From: SPCO01 sp964427285
GTDB lineage: Bacteria > Chloroflexota > Limnocylindria > Limnocylindrales > CSP1-4
Assembly: GCA_964427285.1 (NCBI GenBank)
Contig: CAYRTS010000009.1
Location: forward strand, 1 to 64,000
DNA: 64,000 bases
Reading direction: 5' to 3'
The notes beneath the pieces are model-generated. The model was not told the origin of the DNA and did not search any database. It saw only the letters and a list, made by a program, of their open reading frames with translations. Of this stretch, positions 16,713-24,463 are shown piece after piece (within the stretch, counting starts at the first letter, position 1; every line of letters starts with the position of its first letter). Both the position numbers and the translations under genes were made by a program.

Positions 16713-16737
16713 GAGTGCGTGCACACAAAGTGCACTC
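16713..16737. promoter_or_regulatory. Inverted repeat in a divergent promoter gap
   Basis: GAGTGC at 16713 and GCACTC at 16732 form an inverted repeat with a 13-base spacer that contains two GTGCAC half-palindromes. It lies between the D-aminoacylase and the F420-type operon, whose possible -10 TACAAT is at 16761-16766. Candidate operator; no matching regulator gene is adjacent. Confidence 0.4.
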
Positions 16738-16815
16738 AAGCATTGATCTTGCAGTCTCAATACAATGTCCTCCCCAGCCGCGAGTGGCATTGGCGAGCCA
16801 GACAGGAGTCACCCC

Positions 16816-17802
16816 ATGAGGATCGGCCTCCTTTTGCCGCAGGGCTACTTCAACGAGTTCGGCGGCTGGACGCCGACCGCCGCCTGGAACCGGATCCTTG
16901 AAATCGCCAAGCTTGGCGAGCGGCTGGGCTTCGATTCGCTGTGGACCGGGGAGCATGTCCTCGCGAAGTGGGATCCGGAAGGATTCGCCTTCGATTGCGT
17001 CACGCTCCATACGGCCGTCGCGGCGGCCGTGCCGCGCGTCGACATCGGGTTCGGGGTGATCAATTCCACGTTCCGCAACCCGGCGATGACCGCCAAGATG
17101 GCTTCCACCCTGGACACGATCAGCGGCGGGCGATTGATCCTGGGTCTCGGTGCGGGCTTCAAGATCAGCGAGGCGAGTGCATTCGGTCAGCCGTTCCCGT
17201 CGCTCAAGGAACGGATGGCGATCCTGTCCGAGCACTTCGAGATCATCAGCCGGATGACTCGACGAGACGAGCCGCCGTTCAGCTACCGGGGCGAGCGCGC
17301 GTGGGTCGAGAACGTGTTCAATGCGCCCCGCACCGGAGGCGGCGACCACGTGCGCCTGGCAATCGGTGGGCACGGCCGCAACGTCACGTTCCCGCTCGCC
17401 GCGCGCTATTGCGACGAGATCAACCTCGACGCCGCGCCACACGAAATGGCCGAGGCGATGGCCCTCGTTCGAGGGCGCTGCGAGGAGATCGGGCGCGACC
17501 CAGCCAGCCTTGGGATCGTGAGCGGCACGAACCCGGCCTGGCCGTACCCCGGCCTCAAGTCGATCGGCAAGCAACGCATGATGCGGCAGGAGGACGTTCC
17601 CGGGATCATGTCCGCCGATTTCAGTACCCTGACGACCCGCGCGGAGGAGTTCGCGGTCTGGGTCGAACTTGGCCTCGATGGGCTCATCTGCGGCGTCCCG
17701 GGCCTGGCCGACACCGATGAAGGGTTGTACGAGTTGATCGACGACCTTCACACCGCCGGGCTGGACCTGGTTCCGTCGCAGGCAGGCGAAGTGGGCCGGT
17801 GA
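16816..17802 (+). CDS. LLM-class (luciferase-like) flavin/F420-dependent oxidoreductase
   Basis: TIM-barrel luciferase-like protein of 328 residues. The start at 16816 is preceded by AGGAG. The N-terminus is MRIGLLLPQGYFNEFGGW, FDSLWTGEHVL gives the cofactor region, TISGGRLILGLGAGF is the phosphate-binding loop typical of F420-dependent members, and GGHGRNVTFPLAARYCDEIN is also family-typical. Members reduce or oxidise diverse small molecules with F420 or FMNH2. It is the first gene of a tightly packed plus-strand operon reaching to 26677, and its stop overlaps the next start (GTGA). Two further LLM proteins are at 18841 and 33506. Confidence 0.86.
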   Translation: MRIGLLLPQGYFNEFGGWTPTAAWNRILEIAKLGERLGFDSLWTGEHVLAKWDPEGFAFDCVTLHTAVAAAVPRVDIGFGVINSTFRNPAMTAKMASTLDTISGGRLILGLGAGFKISEASAFGQPFPSLKERMAILSEHFEIISRMTRRDEPPFSYRGERAWVENVFNAPRTGGGDHVRLAIGGHGRNVTFPLAARYCDEINLDAAPHEMAEAMALVRGRCEEIGRDPASLGIVSGTNPAWPYPGLKSIGKQRMMRQEDVPGIMSADFSTLTTRAEEFAVWVELGLDGLICGVPGLADTDEGLYELIDDLHTAGLDLVPSQAGEVGR

Positions 17803-18830
17803 GCAACGTGCGGTTCGGCATCGTGGGTTCAGGGTTCATGGGCCGGACATGGGCCGAGGTGGCTGCCAACCACGCCGCGGGCACGGCGCTCGTCGCAATC
17901 GCCGGGGGACGCCGGGCGGCCGCGTTGGCCTCCGACTACGGCGTGGATCTGGAGCCTTCGCTCGAGAGCCTGCTCGCGCGCGCGGATCTGGACGCCGTGG
18001 TGCTTGCAACGCCGCCGGCCGGGCACCGCGACCAGACACTCCTGGCGGCGCAGGCCGGCCGGCACCTGCTGGTCGAGAAGCCGATGGCCCAGTCGGTGGC
18101 CGAGTGCACCGACATGGTGGCCGCGTGCCGGGCTGCAGGCGTCCGGCTGTCGGTCGTGTCGCAGCATCGATTTCGCGATTCGCCGGTGGCCGCCAAGCGC
18201 CTGATCGACACCGGCCGGATCGGCGAGGTCCGGATGATCCAGTTGACCGGCGCGGAGGTCGGCTGGTGGGATCTCGCCGCCCGTGGTGACGAATGGAAGC
18301 TCGATCCAGCGCAGCAGACGGCGTATGCCTCCTGGGCAGCGCACGCCTGTGACTTGATCCGCTGGTTTGCCGGTGCCGATGCCGCCCTCGCCTTCGCCCG
18401 AATCACCAACTTTTCCGGCCAGCCGCCGGGTGTCGGACAGAGCGCCGTGGTGATCTACGAATTGACCTCCGGCGTGCTGGTCCAGGTCACCATGAGCTAC
18501 GAGTTCCCGAAACCCGGCCTCACGCCGGGCTGGCCGTGGCTGATCATCGGGTCGGAGGGGATGATTTCGCTGGATCCGTACGGGGCCGTCAAGCTGGGCA
18601 CCGGCGATTCCTGGGAGCTCGTGTCGGAGCAGGGTCCATTCGATCCGCTTGACGCCGTCGACCCGGTGCGCCTGGGGGCGTACAAGCGCCAGCTCGAGGA
18701 CCTGGTCGCGGCGATTCACGACGGTCACGACCCGCTGGTCAGCGGCGATGAGGGCCGGCGCACGATCGCCATGCTTGAGGCCGCGGAACGATCGGCGGTT
18801 TCCGGACAAGCGGTGCGGGTCGCGCCATGA
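17799..18830 (+). CDS. Gfo/Idh/MocA-family oxidoreductase
   Basis: Dehydrogenase of 343 residues starting at a GTG that overlaps the preceding stop. The Rossmann motif is VGSGFMGRTWAEVA, the catalytic Lys is in HLLVEKPMAQ, and SVVSQHRFRDSP with WAAHACDLIRW defines the C-terminal domain. Motif layout is closest to the protein at 8269-9297 of this window. Located between two LLM oxidoreductases, it may handle the same carbon skeleton before or after an F420-dependent step. Substrate unknown. Confidence 0.87.
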   Translation: MSNVRFGIVGSGFMGRTWAEVAANHAAGTALVAIAGGRRAAALASDYGVDLEPSLESLLARADLDAVVLATPPAGHRDQTLLAAQAGRHLLVEKPMAQSVAECTDMVAACRAAGVRLSVVSQHRFRDSPVAAKRLIDTGRIGEVRMIQLTGAEVGWWDLAARGDEWKLDPAQQTAYASWAAHACDLIRWFAGADAALAFARITNFSGQPPGVGQSAVVIYELTSGVLVQVTMSYEFPKPGLTPGWPWLIIGSEGMISLDPYGAVKLGTGDSWELVSEQGPFDPLDAVDPVRLGAYKRQLEDLVAAIHDGHDPLVSGDEGRRTIAMLEAAERSAVSGQAVRVAP

Positions 18831-18840
18831 GGATGGCGAC

Positions 18841-19791
18841 GTGAGCCTGAAACTGGGTGCGCAGGTGCTGACCTACGGGTCGTCGTGGGCGGAAGCGCTC
18901 GAAACCGCTCAGCTCGTCGACGCGCTGGGCTACGACTACCTGTGGGGCCACGACCACCTCTATTCCACCGGCGGCAACCCGTATCAGCCGTTCTTCGAGG
19001 GCTGGACCACGCTCGCCGCCTGGGCCGCCTCCACGCGCCGGGTCAGGCTCGGCCTGCTGGTCGGGGCGAACACGTTCCGCAACCCGGGCGTCGTCGCGAA
19101 GATGGCCACCACCATCGACCATGTCAGCGGTGGTCGTTCGATCCTGGGCCTGGGCGCCGGCAACATCGAATTCGAGAACGTCGCTCACGGGATCGATCCC
19201 GGCCGGACGATGGGCCAGCGAATGGACTGGTTCGAGGAGGCGATCGCCATCGTCATCGACCTGCTAGCCGGGCGCGAAGTGACCCACAAGAGTGACAAAT
19301 ACCAGTTCGAAAAGGTCCGGCATGCGCCGGGCGCGTTCGGGCAGCGCATTCCGGTCGTCATCGGCGCCGAGGGCGAGAAGCGCGGCCTGCGCCTGGCCGC
19401 CCGGCATGCGGACATCTGGCAGTGGTTCGCCGGCACGGACCAGGTTGACCTCTTCCGCCACAAGGACACCGTCCTGCGTGAGCATTGCAAGACCGAGGAA
19501 CGCGATGAGCGCGAGATCGAGCGGATGCTCGGCTGCAAATTCATCATCCGCTCCTCGCCGGAGGAGGCGCAGCGCGTGGCCGGGGAGCTGATGGCCGTCC
19601 ACAAATGGCCGCCGGCCGTCCTCGAGGTGTTCTGGGCCGGGACGCCGCAGCAGGTCGCCGACTGGCTGACCCCGTTTGTCGAGGCCGGAGTGGGCTCGTT
19701 CAGCCCGCAGATCGGTTGGCCCTACGACCGCGAAACCATCGAGCGCCTGATCGGCGAGGTCAAGCCGATCGTCGACGCCCGGACGGGCTGA
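18841..19791 (+). CDS. LLM-class F420-dependent oxidoreductase
   Basis: Luciferase-like protein of 316 residues from the GTG at 18841, with GAGG nine bases upstream. It contains SLKLGAQVLTYGSSW at the N-terminus, DYLWGHDHLYS, and the binding loop VSGGRSILGLGAGNIEFE, followed by IPVVIGAEGEKRGLRLAARHADIW. The GHDHL and GAGN patterns are typical of F420-binding LLM proteins. It lies 10 bases after a Gfo/Idh gene and 8 bases before an MFS permease. The open frame extends upstream into the Gfo/Idh gene but without a ribosome site. Confidence 0.86.
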   Translation: MSLKLGAQVLTYGSSWAEALETAQLVDALGYDYLWGHDHLYSTGGNPYQPFFEGWTTLAAWAASTRRVRLGLLVGANTFRNPGVVAKMATTIDHVSGGRSILGLGAGNIEFENVAHGIDPGRTMGQRMDWFEEAIAIVIDLLAGREVTHKSDKYQFEKVRHAPGAFGQRIPVVIGAEGEKRGLRLAARHADIWQWFAGTDQVDLFRHKDTVLREHCKTEERDEREIERMLGCKFIIRSSPEEAQRVAGELMAVHKWPPAVLEVFWAGTPQQVADWLTPFVEAGVGSFSPQIGWPYDRETIERLIGEVKPIVDARTG

Positions 19792-19799
19792 CGACACTC

Positions 19800-21182
19800 G
19801 TGAACGCCGCCGGACTGGACAAGCTGGGTCTGCCGGCGCTCGGCTACGGCCCGTTCCGGGTCTTTTTCGTCTCCAACCTCTTCGCCAACACCGGGGTCTT
19901 TCTGTTTATGGCCGCGTTCGGCTGGTTCGTCCAGATCGAGACGAACTCCCCGGCCCTGGTCGGCCTGGCCTCCGCGATCATGGGAGCGCCGTGGCTCCTG
20001 CTGATGCTGCACGCAGGGATGCTGACCGACCGGCTTGGTGCGCGGCGCCTGATCGCGGCCTCGTTTGTCGGCGGGGGCCTCGTGATGGCTCTCGTTGCGT
20101 TCGTGGCGCTCCTGCCGTCGCCATCGGTGCCGGCGGTCCTCGCCTGCGCATTCGCGATGGGCGTGCTGATGACGCTCGGGGCGCCGGGATCGATCTCCAT
20201 CATGGGCGATCTCGTCCCACCGGCCGCCGTGTCGAGCGCCGTGAGCCTCAACTTCCTGCTGATGAACGGTGCCCGGATCGCCGGCGGCGTCTCGGCCGGC
20301 TGGCTCCTCGCCGGCGGTCGTGAGCCGGGCTGGACGATCCTGGTGGGGGCCGTGCTGTTCGGGGTGCCGGGCATCTTCATGTGGCGGATCAAGACCATTC
20401 CACGGCAGGTCACGGCCAGTCCGATGCGCTCGATCGGCGGCGCCGGCCTCATGCGCCCGATCGTCGAGGCCGGCGCGCACGCGGCACGCCACCCGACCCT
20501 CGGGATGATCCTGCTGCTGTCGGCCGGACCCGGGTTGATCGGGCTGCCCTACAACTTTCTCCTGCCGGTGGCGGCCGTCGAGCTAGGGATCGGTGCTGGA
20601 GGCCTCGGGCTGCTCCTGGCAGCCGTGGGGACCGGTGGACTGGTCGCCGGCCTGACGGCGGAGCACATCCAGCGGCGGTTAGGCCATGGGCGGTCGATCC
20701 TGGTGGGTCTCACGTCGGCGGCGAGTGGCCTGATCGTGTTCGGGCTGGGGATGCCGCTGCCAATCTCGCTCGTCGCGATGGGGTTCGCCGGCGGCGGCTT
20801 CGTCGTCTACGCGTCGTCGAGCCTGACCCTGGTCCAGGCCTTGGCGCCGGCCGCCCTGCGGGGGCGCCTGACCTCGGTCTTCTCGCTGCTCTACTGGGGC
20901 CTGATGCCGATCGGCGGGCTGCTCGGCGGCCTTTCCGCGCAGGCGGTCACGGCGCGCACGACGATGCTCGGCGCGGGAATCGGGTTGGTCGTGCTCGGCG
21001 CTCTCGCGGTCATCCGGCGACCACACGTGCTCACCCTGTCCGTCTCACGCGACGGCCTCCGCATCGACGGCGATCTGGCCGGGTCGGGTCTTGATGTCGC
21101 GGACGCGCCGCCGGGTGGACCGCTGGGGGGCCCGGTTGGCGGCCTGATCGCCCGCCACGCAGCGGCAGACGCGGATCGCTGA
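19800..21182 (+). CDS. MFS transporter
   Basis: Major facilitator of about 460 residues from the GTG at 19800, with about twelve hydrophobic segments beginning at RVFFVSNLFANTGVFLFMAAF. The conserved inter-helix loop reads AGMLTDRLGARRL, and ALRGRLTSVFSLLYWGLMPIGG resembles the enterobactin exporter/DUF894-like branch that moves drugs or metabolites outward. It shares this ending with the MFS at 32100-33443 (LRGRMVSLFAMLYWGMMP), so the two are paralogues. It sits inside the F420-type operon and probably carries the pathway substrate or a toxic product. Direction not decidable from sequence. Confidence 0.86.
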   Translation: MNAAGLDKLGLPALGYGPFRVFFVSNLFANTGVFLFMAAFGWFVQIETNSPALVGLASAIMGAPWLLLMLHAGMLTDRLGARRLIAASFVGGGLVMALVAFVALLPSPSVPAVLACAFAMGVLMTLGAPGSISIMGDLVPPAAVSSAVSLNFLLMNGARIAGGVSAGWLLAGGREPGWTILVGAVLFGVPGIFMWRIKTIPRQVTASPMRSIGGAGLMRPIVEAGAHAARHPTLGMILLLSAGPGLIGLPYNFLLPVAAVELGIGAGGLGLLLAAVGTGGLVAGLTAEHIQRRLGHGRSILVGLTSAASGLIVFGLGMPLPISLVAMGFAGGGFVVYASSSLTLVQALAPAALRGRLTSVFSLLYWGLMPIGGLLGGLSAQAVTARTTMLGAGIGLVVLGALAVIRRPHVLTLSVSRDGLRIDGDLAGSGLDVADAPPGGPLGGPVGGLIARHAAADADR

Positions 21183-21330
21183 TCAGCTCGATCACGGCAC
21201 GAGGGCCCCGATCGGGATCACCGCCACGTGCGAATGAGCACGGCTGTCCGTCCGCCCGCCCAAACCGCAACGCGCTGCAGTACAGCGGCAAGAACCGACA
21301 TGGATTGCCGTCACGCTGTAGAGTGGCGAC

Positions 21331-22263
21331 GTGGCCGTGAGCGTTCAGCCCAGCGCGTGGGATTCGCCGCAGTACCCTGTGCTCCGCTACGTTGCGGACA
21401 GTCGCTGGGGCCAGGAAGGGCTCCCGCCGGGCGCCTGGTTCGGTCGCGTCTCCGCCGTGGTCGAGGCGCCGGACGGCCGGATCGTCGTCTTTCAGCGCGG
21501 CCCGTCGATCGCCTCAGTGGTGCTGTTCGGCGCGGACGGCCACGCGACCTCCAGTTGGGACGCCAGGTTCGGGGTACCCCACGGGCTGCGCGTCGGCCCT
21601 GACGGCCACCTCTGGCTGACCGACGTCGGCCGGCATCGCGTGCTCAAGACGACCGTGGATGGGGAGATCCTCCTCGAGCTCGGGACACCCGACGTCAGCG
21701 GCACCGATGAGCGAACGTTCCACGCCCCGACCGACATCGCCTTTGCCAAGGACGGCTCGATCTACGTCTCCGACGGCTACGGCAACTCGCGCGTCGTCCA
21801 CTTCGACCCCGACGGCGGCTTCATCCGAACCTGGGGTCGTCGCGGCTCAGCGCCCGGCGAGTTCGACACCCCACATTCGGTCACGGTCGCGCCCGATGGG
21901 CGGGTCCTCGTCAGCGACCGCCACAACCACCGGATCCAGATCTTCGATCCCGAAGGAAGTTACCTGACCGAGTGGCGCCACCTCGGCGCGACACAGGGCC
22001 TGACCTTTGGGCCACACGGGGACCTGTGGGCGATGACCCACCGCTCCATTCACGAGATCCTGAGCTTCGACTCCATGGCCGGGCGGCTGATGCAGCTCGA
22101 CCCCGACACTGGCGCCGTGCTTGGTTGGCTGCCGACCCCGGGCCACATGATGGATGAGGCGGTCGGCGGGATCCTGTGGGTAGCGAGCCTGTCCGGCACC
22201 GTCGTCCGGTTCCGGCCGGGGTGGAAGAGTCAGGAGCCCGGCGGCGAGCGCGAGAGCTTCTAG
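21331..22263 (+). CDS. NHL-repeat propeller, peptidyl-alpha-hydroxyglycine alpha-amidating lyase-like
   Basis: Six-bladed beta-propeller of 310 residues from a GTG at 21331. The segments PHGLRVGPDGHLWLTDVGRH, PTDIAFAKDGSIYVSDGYGN, SRVVHFDPDG and GEFDTPHSV closely follow the blade pattern of peptidyl-alpha-hydroxyglycine alpha-amidating lyase, including the His and Tyr/Asn positions of its metal and substrate site. That enzyme splits the C-N bond of N-acyl-hydroxyglycine. No signal peptide is visible, so it would act in the cytoplasm. It precedes a PIG-L protein by 35 bases. Bacterial members are poorly characterised, so the reaction is inferred. Confidence 0.72.
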   Translation: MAVSVQPSAWDSPQYPVLRYVADSRWGQEGLPPGAWFGRVSAVVEAPDGRIVVFQRGPSIASVVLFGADGHATSSWDARFGVPHGLRVGPDGHLWLTDVGRHRVLKTTVDGEILLELGTPDVSGTDERTFHAPTDIAFAKDGSIYVSDGYGNSRVVHFDPDGGFIRTWGRRGSAPGEFDTPHSVTVAPDGRVLVSDRHNHRIQIFDPEGSYLTEWRHLGATQGLTFGPHGDLWAMTHRSIHEILSFDSMAGRLMQLDPDTGAVLGWLPTPGHMMDEAVGGILWVASLSGTVVRFRPGWKSQEPGGERESF

Positions 22264-22298
22264 GCGGACGCGAGCACTCCAGGGAGATCTACGGCCAT

Positions 22299-23213
22299 AT
22301 GGGCGAGATCGCCGGTCGACCGCCACTCAGGATCCTCGCCGTCTACGCCCACGTGGCCGACACCGCGGGCGAGGCCGCCGGTACGATCGCCATCCACTCG
22401 GACCTCGGCGACCACATCACCATGGTCATCTGCACGGACGGCGAGCGCCACCATCCGGCGCTCTTCCTCGATGCCGAGGAGGCGCCCGGCCGCCCGGACG
22501 GCCTTCCCTACGTCGGGGGCTCCCTCGCCCAGATTCGCGCCCTGAAGCGCCGCGAGGCGCGCCGGGTCGGTGAGATCCTGGGCGTGCGCGACATCCGCTT
22601 CCTCGGCTGGGAGGACGGCCACCTCGAAGTCACGCAGGCGCGCGTCGCCGAGCTCGCCGCCGTCATCCTCGACGTCCGGCCGGACCTGATCCTCGCGCCA
22701 CTCCCCCACCACGAAATGGGCGACATCGACCCGCACGCGACCGTCGGGCGCCTGACCCTGCTGGCCCGGGCCAACGCTGAGTCGAGGATCCGCCAGGTCG
22801 ATGGCATGGCGGCCCACCACACCCGGGAGCTGATCTATTACCCGATGGGCGGCGAGATCGCCGACTCGCGCGACCCGCTCGTCGACGGGATCGTGTGCGA
22901 CATCTGGATCGACACGACCCGGGTCATCGAGCGCAAGGTCCGTGCGCTGGATCAGATCGTGAGCCAGGCCTACCACGGCTCGGTCGGCCGCAAGATCGTG
23001 GAGGCGCGCGACGGTCGGTGGGGAATGCTCGCCGGAACGGCCTATGCCGAGCCATTCCTCCGCGGCGGTCGAACCTACGACGAACTGCCGATGACGCCAC
23101 GCATCCTCGAGCGCGTCTACCACCCGACCGATCTGCCGGGCGACGCCCTGACCGCAAGCCGCGTGCCGTCCGCGGTGCCGGCCGACGCGTTCACGTTCCC
23201 CGACGAGGAGTAG
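22299..23213 (+). CDS. PIG-L deacetylase-family protein with altered catalytic motif
   Basis: LmbE/PIG-L family protein of 304 residues from the ATG at 22299. These Zn enzymes remove acetyl groups from N-acetylglucosamine-type substrates, as in MshB and BshB. The canonical AHPDD motif is here AHVAD (residues about 19-23): the metal-ligand His and second Asp remain but the first Asp, the general base, is Ala. The C-terminal motif HHEMGDIDPHATVG with its metal His is intact. It lies 4 bases before a PLP decarboxylase gene. It may be a binding protein, use another base, or have changed chemistry. The second PIG-L at 60250 keeps the full motif. Confidence 0.8.
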   Translation: MGEIAGRPPLRILAVYAHVADTAGEAAGTIAIHSDLGDHITMVICTDGERHHPALFLDAEEAPGRPDGLPYVGGSLAQIRALKRREARRVGEILGVRDIRFLGWEDGHLEVTQARVAELAAVILDVRPDLILAPLPHHEMGDIDPHATVGRLTLLARANAESRIRQVDGMAAHHTRELIYYPMGGEIADSRDPLVDGIVCDIWIDTTRVIERKVRALDQIVSQAYHGSVGRKIVEARDGRWGMLAGTAYAEPFLRGGRTYDELPMTPRILERVYHPTDLPGDALTASRVPSAVPADAFTFPDEE

Positions 23214-23217
23214 CCCG

Positions 23218-24447
23218 ATGCCGACCGCGGAGTTCGACCTGCCCGCCGGCCACGCGACATTACCCGCCGCGCAGCCGACCCTCTTCCCGGAGACGGGCGA
23301 GGCGGAGGATGTCGTCGTGGGACAGGTTCGCGCCCGCCTGCAGGAGAACCGCTACGCGCGCGACCGAAACTTCGCGATCACCTACTCCGGCACGCCGCAC
23401 CCGATCAGCCGGCGTATCGAGGAGCTGACCCAGGGCACCTTCTTCGTCGAGTGGGCCGACGAATCCGAGCCCGGGACGCTCTCCCTGGAGCGCGAGGCGG
23501 TCCGGATGATGGCGTCGCTGCTGGGCGCCCCGGACGCCGTCGGCGTGATCACCACCGGTGGCACCGAGTCCAACCTGGCGGCGCTCCGGCTCATGCGCAA
23601 CCGCGGGCGCCGCGCGGAGCCGGAGGTGATTGCCCCGGTCACGATGCACTTCTCGTTCCGGCTCGGGGCGGAGCTGATGGGCATCCGCCTCCTGGAGATC
23701 GATGTCGGGCCGGACTACCTGCCGCGGATCGAGGACGTCGAGCGGGCGATCACCCCGAATACGGTCGGGCTGGTCGCCTCGGCTCCGGGCGGCAACTTCG
23801 GGCAGCTCGACCCGATCGAGGCGTTCTCCGACCTCGCGGTGCGAAAGGGGCTGCCGCTCCACGTCGATGCGGCCTTTGGCGGCTTCATCCTGCCGTTCAT
23901 GCGCGATCTCGGGTACGCGATCCCGCCGTTCGACTTCAGCCTGCCCGGCGTGACCACGATGATGACCGATGGCCACAAGCTGGGGCTGTTGCCGATCTCG
24001 ACCGGCTTCTTCCTGTCGCGCGATGCGGACCTGTTCGAGACGATCCCAACCGAGCGGACGCTCATCCACACGACCTCTTCGACCAAGCCGGGCAGCCGCG
24101 CGGCAACCGCCTGGGCGACGATGCGCCACCTGGGTCGTGCCGGCTACCGGGCGTCGACCGCGCACGTGCTGGCCCTGCGCGACCGGATCGTGGCGGGCGT
24201 GACCGCCATCCCGGGCATGTCGCTCATCGCGCCGCCGTTCATCTCGGTCGTCGGCTTCACCTCGGAGACCATCGACCTGCACGCGGTCCACGAAACGATG
24301 GCCGACGAAGGCTGGGGCCAGGGTTACGGGGAGATCCGTGGTCGCCCGTTCATCCGGCTGTCGATCCATCCGTCGCGGTCGATGGACGCCGCGGACGGGT
24401 TCGTGGCGGCATTCGAGCGGGCGGCCACTCGCTCACGCCGGCGCTGA
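23218..24447 (+). CDS. PLP-dependent group II amino-acid decarboxylase/sphingosine-phosphate-lyase-like enzyme
   Basis: Fold-type I PLP enzyme of 409 residues. GVITTGGTESNLAAL binds the cofactor phosphate, LHVDAAFGGFILPF holds the Asp-Ala pair that contacts the pyridine ring, and the Schiff-base Lys254 is in MTDGHKLG. The pattern matches the MfnA/tyrosine-decarboxylase/sphingosine-1-phosphate-lyase branch, which decarboxylates amino acids or cleaves C-C bonds next to an amine. It is packed between PIG-L and the dimethylformamidase-like gene. In this operon it may act on an amine released by the hydrolases. Substrate not predictable. Confidence 0.85.
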   Translation: MPTAEFDLPAGHATLPAAQPTLFPETGEAEDVVVGQVRARLQENRYARDRNFAITYSGTPHPISRRIEELTQGTFFVEWADESEPGTLSLEREAVRMMASLLGAPDAVGVITTGGTESNLAALRLMRNRGRRAEPEVIAPVTMHFSFRLGAELMGIRLLEIDVGPDYLPRIEDVERAITPNTVGLVASAPGGNFGQLDPIEAFSDLAVRKGLPLHVDAAFGGFILPFMRDLGYAIPPFDFSLPGVTTMMTDGHKLGLLPISTGFFLSRDADLFETIPTERTLIHTTSSTKPGSRAATAWATMRHLGRAGYRASTAHVLALRDRIVAGVTAIPGMSLIAPPFISVVGFTSETIDLHAVHETMADEGWGQGYGEIRGRPFIRLSIHPSRSMDAADGFVAAFERAATRSRRR

Positions 24448-24463
24448 CGAGGGCACCGATTCG

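Noticed and set aside
16761..16766. TACAAT as a full promoter for the F420-type operon
   Set aside because: No acceptable -35 lies 16-18 bases upstream, so only a possible -10 is noted.
15760..17751. Long minus-strand open frame (663 codons)
   Set aside because: It runs antisense through the LLM gene and then in another frame of the D-aminoacylase gene; no family motif is seen in it.
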